Part shown: positions 1 to 4,905 of the stretch, piece by piece | Layout: each line of letters opens with the position of its first letter | How positions within the stretch are numbered: position 1 is the first letter of the stretch | Origin: 2-02-FULL-45-10 sp046590235 | GTDB taxonomy: Bacteria; Patescibacteriota; Patescibacteriia; Magasanikbacterales; GWA2-37-8 | Reading direction: 5' to 3' | Assembly (NCBI GenBank): GCA_046590235.1 | Contig: JBKJTY010000023.1 | Coordinates: forward strand, 1-5,562 | DNA: 5,562 nucleotides | Position numbers and translations under genes: made by a program | The notes under the pieces: generated by a model | Seen by the model: only the letters and a program-made list of their open reading frames with translations | Database searches by the model: none | Told to the model about the DNA's origin: nothing

Positions 1-503
1 TCTTGGCTTAAATCGGTGAAATCATCAACTGCTCCAACCAGCATAGATGAAGTAGTACCGCCAAAAGCTGCAACCTCCACCTGTTTACCTTGGTTACGTA
101 AATATTCCACCAATGGCACGTAATCTCCGTCACCACTTACAATAATAACCGCATCAACACTTGGTGACAAACGAATAGCGTCAACAGTTAAACCAACGTC
201 CCAATCACCTTTTTTTTCGCCACCATAAAAGATCTGCAATGGTTTTTCGCGAGTTTCAATACCTAAATTGTATAAAGCATCAAAAAAAGGCTGTTCTTCC
301 TTTGATTCTGTAGAGACAACGTAAGCGATAGCACGAATTAACTTGCGGCCAGCCGTTGCTTCTTTAACGATATTTCCAAAGTTCACTTTAGCACCAAAAA
401 GGTTCTTAGCACTATAGTACATATTCTGTACATCAATAAACACCCCAACGCGTTGGTCGGGGTGCTTAAGAGGATGGACTTTTTTATTCGTTAACGATTT
501 CAT
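1..503 (-). CDS. NYN-domain protein, LabA/DUF88-like, 3' end beyond window
   Basis: This is the N-terminal 167 residues of a NYN-domain protein of the PIN-like, LabA/DUF88 type. Family members are metal-dependent RNases or RNA-binding proteins; the substrate here is unknown. Visible motifs are VFIDVQNMYYSA (D24, N27), KKGDWDVGLTVDAI (D100, D102, D108) and SGDGDYVPLVEYLRNQGK (D125, D127), followed by VEVAAFGGTTSSML. These acidic residues are the expected metal-binding cluster, and all are present. The ATG at 501-503 lies inside the end of rpsO, overlapping it by 20 bases in another frame. A later GTG at 462-464 is a poorer start because it would remove KHPDQRVG, which leads into the first strand. 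There is no clear Shine-Dalgarno, only an A-rich AGAAAAAGAAA, so translational coupling to rpsO is likely. The C-terminus lies past position 1. Confidence 0.9.
   Translation of the reverse strand, partial: MKSLTNKKVHPLKHPDQRVGVFIDVQNMYYSAKNLFGAKVNFGNIVKEATAGRKLIRAIAYVVSTESKEEQPFFDALYNLGIETREKPLQIFYGGEKKGDWDVGLTVDAIRLSPSVDAVIIVSGDGDYVPLVEYLRNQGKQVEVAAFGGTTSSMLVGAVDDFTDLSQ
441..464 (-). terminator. Terminator-like hairpin inside the start of the NYN gene, just after rpsO
   Basis: On the minus strand this reads CACCCCGAC, loop CAACGC, then GTTGGGGTG. That is a 9-bp GC-rich stem with one G-U pair. TTTATT follows it, and it begins about 20 bases after the rpsO stop. The position suits a weak terminator or attenuator for rpsO, but it lies within codons 14-21 of the NYN gene. 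The T-tract is short, and the bases also encode a conserved-looking HPDQRVGV stretch, so function is uncertain. The core CCAACGCGTTGG is a perfect 12-base palindrome. Confidence 0.3.
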
Positions 504-846
504 TTTCTTTTTCTAAGAGCTCTGCTTCTTCATCAGTAACATCAGCGTCAGCTTTAGCACCTGGTTTTGCAATAGTGCGAGCCTGCTTGATTTTCAATTT
601 CTTGACCAAACCTTCGTAACTAGTTGGGTCTTCTTTTTTCAAGAAGCGCATCAATTGACGGCGACTGGAAACCTTGCGGAGCAAACCTCGGCGTGAGGAG
701 TGGTCTTTTGCATGGATTTTGAGGTGGCCAATAAGCTCCTCAATTTCAGCGGTCAAGATAGCAATCTGGACTTCACTAGAACCGGTATCGCCGGCGTGAG
801 TCTGGAACTTCTTGATAATCGATTGCTTTTTCTTTGTGTCAATCAT
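484..846 (-). CDS. rpsO: 30S ribosomal protein S15 with C-terminal extension
   Basis: This encodes small-subunit ribosomal protein S15, a primary 16S rRNA binding protein of the platform. The core matches the family: HAGDTGSSEVQIAILTAEI (residues 17-35), HLKIHAKDHSSRRGLLRKVSSRRQLMRFLKK (41-71) and the final helix YEGLVKKLKIK (77-87). The DTGS and DHSSRRGLL motifs are diagnostic. The protein is 120 residues, against about 89 for typical bacterial S15. The extra 30 or so residues after position 88 begin basic and Ala-rich (ARTIAKPGAKA) and end strongly acidic (DVTDEEAELLEKENEIVNE). The ATG at 844-846 gives the correct S15 N-terminus, with no Shine-Dalgarno in front. A three-codon frame (ATG CAA GTA TGA, 854-843) ends on the rpsO start as ATGA. 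A strong promoter lies about 80 bases upstream. In many bacteria pnp follows rpsO; here a NYN gene follows. Confidence 0.97.
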   Translation of the reverse strand: MIDTKKKQSIIKKFQTHAGDTGSSEVQIAILTAEIEELIGHLKIHAKDHSSRRGLLRKVSSRRQLMRFLKKEDPTSYEGLVKKLKIKQARTIAKPGAKADADVTDEEAELLEKENEIVNE

Positions 847-921
847 ACTTGCATAGTGGTTACCAAGCGGAACTGAGGCAAGTCTCGGCTCGTTTGGCCG
901 CGGTTAAGCGGGGATTAATAT
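847..921 (-). promoter_or_regulatory. Possible structured rpsO leader
   Basis: This is the approximately 75-base leader between the predicted transcription start and the rpsO ATG. On the minus strand ACTTGC (883-878) can pair with GCAAGT (852-847), which touches the start codon, enclosing a 25-base loop. A second short stem, CCGC-TTAACC-GCGG, lies near the 5' end. S15 represses its own mRNA through structured leaders in several bacteria, by different folds. A similar role here is inference from position and pairing only. Confidence 0.3.
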
Positions 922-927
922 GTCATG

Positions 928-956
928 ATTCTAGCAAATCCCCCACTTTTTGTCAA
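928..956 (-). promoter_or_regulatory. Sigma70-type promoter of rpsO
   Basis: On the minus strand TTGACA (956-951) and TAGAAT (933-928) are separated by exactly 17 bases: a perfect -35 and a 5/6 -10. Transcription would start near 921. The -35 box contains the TGA stop (955-953) of the upstream 392-residue gene, so the promoter is embedded in the gene junction. No terminator separates the two genes, so read-through transcription into rpsO is also possible. Confidence 0.8.
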
Positions 957-2131
957 TAATTATAGCCGGCTGAAGCATCAATACATACATTCTTTGCCTG
1001 ATCAGCTTCAATATAACAAGCATCCTTTAGGGCAAGACATTTACCGTCACATAATCTTTTATCTCGCGCACATTCCTCCGCATCTTCGTCGATATCTCTT
1101 TGAAGAATATTTTTGTTTGCTTCAATCATGCATTCGTCATATGTATTCGTACAAACTTTCTCGCAACCCACATTCTTTGGGTCGCACACATCTTGCACCT
1201 GGTTAACTTGCTGACCAGTACAACGACGTTTATCTTCAAGCGATATGCATCCTAATTCACTAGTGAGCGATGTGGCTGTAGTACATCTATTTGAATCAGC
1301 AGCACACTGTTCAGCACTCATTTTTTGATTACATTCTAAAGTGAGACCGTTATTATCACCAACTGTTCCGCCTTGAACAGTACAGTCTCCACCCACAAAT
1401 AAACAGCCCTTAATAATGGAACACTGCGTTTCCGCTAAACCAGGACATGTAGTGATTAGAGATGTTTGTTCGCTGAAGGGACAAATAAACCCTGCGCCTT
1501 GCATTTGTATATCTGATAACGATCTTGCCCCACCACAACCGGCCTCTGTTGCTCTCTCACACTTTACTTCTTTTCCACCATCCAAGGTTACACACCATTC
1601 AGGATTGGTTACTGTATCCTGACAACCCAATTGAATGCTATACGAACAACCGGCAGCCTCACAGTCACCTTTTCTAACAGGATCCGAAGGATTGCTGCTA
1701 TTGCGGACATCAGCACAAAGCACCGGGATCGGAAGTGCCGAATTATCCTCAACAGGTCCTACAGGACTAAGCTTGCCAAATACAAAACTAGTAATACCGT
1801 ACGACGAAACCACCACTACCAACCCAATAACCGCTGATTCTAAAGTATTTTTCGCTTCTAAAGCAATTTCTTCGTTACCTCGTGAAGTCATCCAACGCAA
1901 ACCGGCATATGTTGTCAAAACGAAAAAGATAATACCAAGAAGTGCCAGAAGGACTGAAACGACACGTTGAACCGCACCATAGACATCTGTAACTCCACCG
2001 CTCTTATACTGCGCTTTATCTGCCGTAACTTCTAAACCAAAATTACCTGCCCGACCAGCTGCCAAAACGGGTTGCACGATTGTTGTTACTAAAAAGACTC
2101 CAATGATGAATGCTGCGATACGATATAACAT
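953..2131 (-). CDS. Pilin-like (VirB2/TrbC-type) membrane protein with 26-cysteine ectodomain
   Basis: This is a 392-residue predicted envelope protein. It has a signal peptide (residues 1-24, ending PVLA), TM1 (about 57-77, VVSVLLALLGIIFFVLTTYAG), a short polar loop (LRWMTSRGNEEIALEAKNTLES), TM2 (about 99-119) and a 270-residue C-terminal domain. The first 120 residues align by eye with the four small pilin-like proteins at 3633-5439. The C-terminal domain holds all 26 cysteines (139-383). Predicted topology puts it outside the membrane, so disulfides are likely. It contains C-x3/4-GC modules (e.g. DCEAAGC, QCSIIKGC) and a duplicated C-x3-C-x6-C unit (323-334 and 361-372). AAGG lies 5 bases before the ATG, one of the few Shine-Dalgarno-like signals here. 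The gene is separated from its paralogs by two tRNA genes. Its function is not known; membrane-anchored surface or secretion component is the best description. Confidence 0.85.
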   Translation of the reverse strand: MLYRIAAFIIGVFLVTTIVQPVLAAGRAGNFGLEVTADKAQYKSGGVTDVYGAVQRVVSVLLALLGIIFFVLTTYAGLRWMTSRGNEEIALEAKNTLESAVIGLVVVVSSYGITSFVFGKLSPVGPVEDNSALPIPVLCADVRNSSNPSDPVRKGDCEAAGCSYSIQLGCQDTVTNPEWCVTLDGGKEVKCERATEAGCGGARSLSDIQMQGAGFICPFSEQTSLITTCPGLAETQCSIIKGCLFVGGDCTVQGGTVGDNNGLTLECNQKMSAEQCAADSNRCTTATSLTSELGCISLEDKRRCTGQQVNQVQDVCDPKNVGCEKVCTNTYDECMIEANKNILQRDIDEDAEECARDKRLCDGKCLALKDACYIEADQAKNVCIDASAGYNY

Positions 2132-2138
2132 AGCAACC

Positions 2139-2167
2139 TTGCTTTTTGTGTAAAAATTAAGTAGTAT
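2139..2167 (+). promoter_or_regulatory. Weak candidate promoter for tRNA-Arg
   Basis: TTGCTT (2139-2144) and TAGTAT (2162-2167) are 17 bases apart. The matches are modest (3/6 and 4/6), but spacing and position fit a start just before the tRNA at 2179. The same bases contain TATACT on the minus strand (2168-2163), a possible -10 for the divergent 392-residue gene. No good -35 is seen for it. Confidence 0.35.
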
Positions 2168-2178
2168 AGCGTCACCAT

Positions 2179-2250
2179 GTTCCCATCGTTTAATGGATAG
2201 GACTCTAGCCTTCTAAGCTGGTAGTGCAGGTTCGATTCCTGCTGGGAACA
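2179..2250 (+). tRNA. tRNA-Arg (UCU anticodon)
   Basis: A full cloverleaf can be drawn. The acceptor stem is GTTCCCA (2179-2185) with TGGGAAC (2243-2249), and the discriminator is A2250. The anticodon stem is CTAGC/GCTGG with loop CTTCTAA, placing anticodon TCT at 2212-2214. The T arm is GCAGG-TTCGATT-CCTGC. The D arm is short, with GTT pairing GAC, and contains the GG of the D loop. It reads AGA, and AGG by wobble. No CCA is encoded: the sequence continues CTAGAC, so the CCA must be added after transcription. Confidence 0.96.
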
Positions 2251-2259
2251 CTAGACGGA

Positions 2260-2288
2260 TTGACTAATGCGCTCTTTTTATGTATAAT
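2260..2288 (+). promoter_or_regulatory. Sigma70-type promoter of tRNA-His
   Basis: TTGACT (2260-2265), a 17-base spacer and TATAAT (2283-2288) make a near-perfect consensus promoter. It begins 10 bases after the tRNA-Arg gene ends. Transcription would start near 2295 and give a leader of about 68 bases before tRNA-His. The tRNA-His gene therefore need not depend on the tRNA-Arg promoter. Confidence 0.85.
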
Positions 2289-2307
2289 GAGCACGCTTGA
2301 TCAATTG

Positions 2308-2356
2308 CCGATAATCGATTTCTAAGTTAGAAAGCGGTTATTGGACATTGATGTCC
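2308..2356 (+). other. Two adjacent hairpins in the tRNA-His leader
   Basis: The first hairpin pairs 2308-2323 with 2329-2344 around the loop AAGTT. It has 16 positions: 13 Watson-Crick pairs, two G-U pairs and one A-G mismatch. The second, GGACA-TTGA-TGTCC (2343-2356), overlaps it by two bases and ends 6 bases before the tRNA. Neither has a following T-tract, so they are not terminators. They may guide RNase P processing or belong to a small RNA. The pairing is visible; the role is not. Confidence 0.5.
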
Positions 2357-2362
2357 GGACAC

Positions 2363-2435
2363 GGTGGCCATGGTATAACGGTTATTACGTGAGATTGTGG
2401 ATCTCGCAACACGGGTTCGACTCCCGTTGGCCACC
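2363..2435 (+). tRNA. tRNA-His (GUG anticodon) with encoded G-1
   Basis: The acceptor stem GTGGCCA (2364-2370) pairs with TGGCCAC (2428-2434). The extra 5' base G2363 faces C2435, giving the G-1:C73 pair that is the identity element of bacterial tRNA-His. The anticodon stem TGAGA/TCTCG holds the loop TTGTGGA with anticodon GTG (2397-2399). The T arm is ACGGG-TTCGACT-CCCGT. It reads CAC and CAU codons. CCA is not encoded (the following bases are CCTAA). Confidence 0.97.
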
Positions 2436-2474
2436 CCTAATTTTCTCTCCATAGAATACCATATTTTAGGGAGA

Positions 2475-2507
2475 AAAACAAAAAGAGCTTCAGGCTCTTT
2501 TTGTTTT
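2475..2507. terminator. Bidirectional intrinsic terminator between the tRNAs and the glycosyltransferase operon
   Basis: AAAACAAAAAGAGC (2475-2488) pairs perfectly with GCTCTTTTTGTTTT (2494-2507) around the loop TTCAG. The A-rich 5' arm and T-rich 3' arm supply a U-tract on either strand. On the minus strand it begins immediately after the TAA of the glycosyltransferase (2511-2509). On the plus strand it lies about 40 bases after tRNA-His. It thus ends both convergent transcripts. Confidence 0.9.
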
Positions 2508-2508
2508 A

Positions 2509-3627
2509 TTATTTATTTGTAACATTTTTTAACACTAGATCAACTACTTGCGACGTACCGTTCTTTAAATTAACCTCTCGTCGAGCTGCACGCAAAACTC
2601 CTTGAGTTTTTTTATCATACAAACACTGTTCAACAAGCGCTGCCACATGAACAGGGCGTGGTTCATAAAAACCAAGTCTCGAACGAACGACAAAATCAAC
2701 ATTACCTTTTTCTTGCCCCCAAATATAATGCGTAATGATTAGCGGCTTATCCTGCATAAGTACCTCAAAAACTGTATTTGCACCAGCTTTTGCAATTACT
2801 ACATCCGACATACTAATCAGGGCAGGTAAAAAATCTACATGACCGTAAACAACTAAATGTTTAACAGAAGTTAAACGAAGCCGTTCAATTTTTTTCTTCA
2901 ATACCTTATTTTCCCCACAAACCACAACAAATTGAGCCTCTACATGTGACGCAAGCAAAGCCGATACAACTTTTTCAGCATTCGGAAATCCGTTTCCACC
3001 ACCCACCAACAATACAGTCTTTTTATTTACCATTAAACCAGCCTGATCTCGAATAACCTCAACATCCATTTTGTTAAAAGGTTTTTCACGAATTACAGGT
3101 GGAAGAATAGTAATATGATTTGTCGGTATACCGCTTTTCAAAGCCAAGTTTTGTATTGCTTCTGATGCAGTAATATATTGAATTCCCTGGTAATGAAACC
3201 AAACGGACGAAGCACTTTCTGGATCAGTCACCACACAATGCACCAGAATAGTGATACCTTCTTTTTTAAGCGCCCTAACAAGCGGACCTACAAGAAAATG
3301 AGTAGCTACGATAACGTCAGGTCGTTCTCGTCTTAAAAGCTGACGCATTCGAGAACCAACCAACCAGGAAGCCAGAGTGTTAAAGAAAAAAGAAACTATT
3401 CTAAGATTACTTAATTCAAATAAAAAAGCATAGAGCCACTCGGCACTATGCACAGAAAAGGCATAACCTTGTTCTACAAGAAGACATAAGAGCCAGGAAG
3501 TTTCCGCTAAATCAATAAACTGAACGCTTACATTTGTCTTGTAACGGCGTTCTAATTCTTCTGCAATTGCTTTAGCTGGACCACGGTGACCTCCCCCAGC
3601 GTTGGCGTAGTACAACCAAACTTTCAT
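2509..3627 (-). CDS. GT28-type glycosyltransferase (MGDG synthase / MurG-like)
   Basis: This is a 372-residue GT-B glycosyltransferase resembling monogalactosyldiacylglycerol synthase, processive diacylglycerol glucosyltransferase and MurG. The N-terminal half begins YYANAGGGHRGPAKAIAEEL (GGGH at residues 11-14), the glycine-rich acceptor-side loop typical of the MGDG synthase N-domain. The C-terminal half has LLVGGGNG (206-213) and the sugar-nucleotide site AKAGANTVFEVL...GQEKGNVDF (279-312). The family transfers a sugar from a UDP-sugar to a lipid at the inner membrane face. Donor and acceptor cannot be read here. I chose the ATG at 3625-3627: it begins directly with strand one, has GGTGG 8 bases before it, and leaves 4 bases after the upstream stop plus AGT spacing. 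An in-frame ATG at 3648 would overlap the upstream gene. It is the last gene of the pilin-like operon. Confidence 0.9.
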   Translation of the reverse strand: MKVWLYYANAGGGHRGPAKAIAEELERRYKTNVSVQFIDLAETSWLLCLLVEQGYAFSVHSAEWLYAFLFELSNLRIVSFFFNTLASWLVGSRMRQLLRRERPDVIVATHFLVGPLVRALKKEGITILVHCVVTDPESASSVWFHYQGIQYITASEAIQNLALKSGIPTNHITILPPVIREKPFNKMDVEVIRDQAGLMVNKKTVLLVGGGNGFPNAEKVVSALLASHVEAQFVVVCGENKVLKKKIERLRLTSVKHLVVYGHVDFLPALISMSDVVIAKAGANTVFEVLMQDKPLIITHYIWGQEKGNVDFVVRSRLGFYEPRPVHVAALVEQCLYDKKTQGVLRAARREVNLKNGTSQVVDLVLKNVTNK

Positions 3628-3632
3628 ACTGT

Positions 3633-4097
3633 TTACCACCAACTCCAATTTCCTTCACGAGCGGCGGTTTCAGGATCAATTTGTGTATTAGTACCGGTAG
3701 AAAGTGTATTACCAGCAGCCAAGTTAGTTACTGCAAGCGTGATTGAATACGCCGAAAACACAATAACTAGACCAATAGTTGCATTTCGGATAGTTGTTTT
3801 AGCTTGGGCAACCTGTTCTTCATTACCACCAGCAGTCATCCACAAGAAGCCAGCGTAAATATTAAGCAGGAACAATACAGTACCAACTAAACCAAGAGCG
3901 ATGCGAATAATAAATGTCACAACATAACGAGGATCCACCGGATCACCCAATGCAGCACCTTTATTTCCAGCAGCAGCTTGCAACTGATCACCAATTGCTC
4001 CTGCCGTTGAACCAGCTGGCTGAGCAAAAGCTGGAACAGCGTAAGCCCCCGCCAAAGATGCGACCATCGCAAAAATTACTAACAAACGTTTCAACAT
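3633..4097 (-). CDS. Small pilin-like (VirB2/TrbC-type) membrane protein, 154 residues
   Basis: The predicted signal peptide is MLKRLLVIFAMVASLAGAYA followed by VPAFA, with cleavage near residue 25. A Gly/Ala-rich mature N-terminus follows. TM1 (about 60-83) contains an Arg in IIRIALGLVGTVLF, then come the loop WMTAGGNEEQVAQAKTTIRN and TM2 (about 106-125, ATIGLVIVFSAYSITLAV). The 30-residue tail is polar, lacks cysteine and ends in aromatic NWSWW. The core closely matches its neighbours. Family knowledge says VirB2/TrbC pilins have a signal peptide and two helices joined by a polar cytoplasmic loop; assignment to that fold is by architecture. I prefer the ATG at 4095-4097 because the basic n-region starts there. 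An upstream ATG (4112) would overlap the previous gene by 11 bases. No Shine-Dalgarno is visible. Confidence 0.85.
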   Translation of the reverse strand: MLKRLLVIFAMVASLAGAYAVPAFAQPAGSTAGAIGDQLQAAAGNKGAALGDPVDPRYVVTFIIRIALGLVGTVLFLLNIYAGFLWMTAGGNEEQVAQAKTTIRNATIGLVIVFSAYSITLAVTNLAAGNTLSTGTNTQIDPETAAREGNWSWW

Positions 4098-4101
4098 ACA
4101 A

Positions 4102-4524
4102 TTAACAAGCATTACCTAAACAAGTCGCACTGCTGGTTGATGTAACAATTGCAATGAGAACATACGCTGTGATTCCATAAGCTGCTAAAGTAATTATCAT
4201 GCCAATAGTTGCCATTTTGATAATACTTTGTGCTTTAGCAACTTGTTCTTCATTGCCACTAGCCGTCATCCAAAGAAAACCAGCGTAAACGGTAAGCGCG
4301 AAAAAGATGGTACCAACAAATGAAAGAGCGACTTTAATAATTTTACCAACCTGTTCAGAAAGAGTAGTGTCAGTAACATTTTTTGTATCGTAACCAGCTT
4401 TTCCGCCAATCGTAGCTGCTGCTCCGCCATTATCCAAACCAATATCTACTTTCGCCAACACTGGCGCACTCAATACAAATGAGGCAAGAGAAAGTAATGC
4501 GAAAATTAATTTGAGACGGAACAT
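4102..4524 (-). CDS. Small pilin-like (VirB2/TrbC-type) membrane protein, 140 residues
   Basis: The signal peptide covers residues 1-24 (MFRLKLIFALL...PVLA). The mature protein has a polar, Gly/Thr-rich segment and TM1 (about 60-82, IIKVALSFVGTIFFALTVYAG). The loop is WMTASGNEEQVAKAQSIIKM, and TM2 (about 105-126) reads ATIGMIITLAAYGITAYVLI. The tail is only about 14 residues and ends TCLGNAC, with the protein's only two cysteines at 135 and 140. These could form a small disulfide loop outside the membrane, a minimal version of the cysteine-rich tails of two paralogs. The loop sequence is nearly identical to the 121-residue neighbour. It lies 9 bases after that gene's stop and has no Shine-Dalgarno, which suggests coupled translation. 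Confidence 0.87.
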   Translation of the reverse strand: MFRLKLIFALLSLASFVLSAPVLAKVDIGLDNGGAAATIGGKAGYDTKNVTDTTLSEQVGKIIKVALSFVGTIFFALTVYAGFLWMTASGNEEQVAKAQSIIKMATIGMIITLAAYGITAYVLIAIVTSTSSATCLGNAC

Positions 4525-4533
4525 AAGTAGCGG

Positions 4534-4899
4534 TTAGGAATTGAGTCTACCGCCAACAAAGGCAGTAATTGCGTACGCGGACATAGTAATAAACAAACCA
4601 ATGATGGCCGCTTTAATAATGCCCTGAGACTTTGCAACCTGTTCTTCGTTACCACTTGCAGTCATCCATAAGATACCAGCATAAATAGTAAGAACAAGGA
4701 AAATCGTACCTACAGTTGCGAGAACAGCTTTAATAATTGCACCGACTGAACCTTCCAAATCACCACTCAACCCAGTACCCTGGTTAGCTTTACCAACATT
4801 GGTTAGTGCGCCAGTTAAAGGGCCGGCGGATGCTGAATCCAAAAGCACTAAACTACTTAAGCCAAGTAAAATAACAAATGCAAAAATATTTTTTTTCAT
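4534..4899 (-). CDS. Small pilin-like (VirB2/TrbC-type) membrane protein, 121 residues
   Basis: This is the shortest complete paralog and close to a bare core. It has a signal peptide (MKKNIFAFVILLGLSS...SASA, about 25 residues) and a short Gly-rich N-terminal region. TM1 (about 53-75) reads GAIIKAVLATVGTIFLVLTIYAG and the loop WMTASGNEEQVAKSQGIIKA. TM2 (about 97-116) reads AAIIGLFITMSAYAITAFVG. The tail is about five residues (GRLNS), with no cysteine anywhere. The mature length of about 96 residues is nearest to true VirB2/TrbC pilins, so this is the best candidate for a polymer-forming subunit if the family assembles. The gene starts 6 bases after the stop of the 177-residue gene, without a Shine-Dalgarno. 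Confidence 0.87.
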   Translation of the reverse strand: MKKNIFAFVILLGLSSLVLLDSASAGPLTGALTNVGKANQGTGLSGDLEGSVGAIIKAVLATVGTIFLVLTIYAGILWMTASGNEEQVAKSQGIIKAAIIGLFITMSAYAITAFVGGRLNS

Positions 4900-4905
4900 A
4901 GAATA

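Noticed and set aside
484..585. S15 C-terminal extension as a frameshift or assembly error
   Set aside because: The tail keeps a clean composition and a proper TAA, and the overlapping NYN start is consistent with an intact junction.
953..955. TGA read as glycine, as in some CPR lineages (code 25)
   Set aside because: The TGA sits inside a consensus promoter, in-frame continuation gives no recognisable domain, and no other gene here contains an internal TGA.
925..1206. Plus-strand open frame of 93 codons opposite the 392-residue gene
   Set aside because: It lies across the rpsO promoter and antisense to a clear signal-peptide/TM/cysteine-rich gene. Its product has no recognisable features and no promoter.
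1635..1970. Plus-strand open frame of 111 codons, with other antisense frames at 1416-1837
   Set aside because: These are antisense to the 392-residue gene, whose core aligns with four other proteins in the window; they are shadows.
2435..2471. CCCTAA/TTAGGG inverted repeat after tRNA-His as a terminator
   Set aside because: It has only 6 bp with a 25-base loop and no adequate T-tract. The 14-bp hairpin at 2475-2507 is far better.
3586..4105. Plus-strand open frames opposite the 154-residue gene and the glycosyltransferase start
   Set aside because: The minus strand carries well-conserved motifs across the whole span. The plus-strand products are low-complexity shadows.
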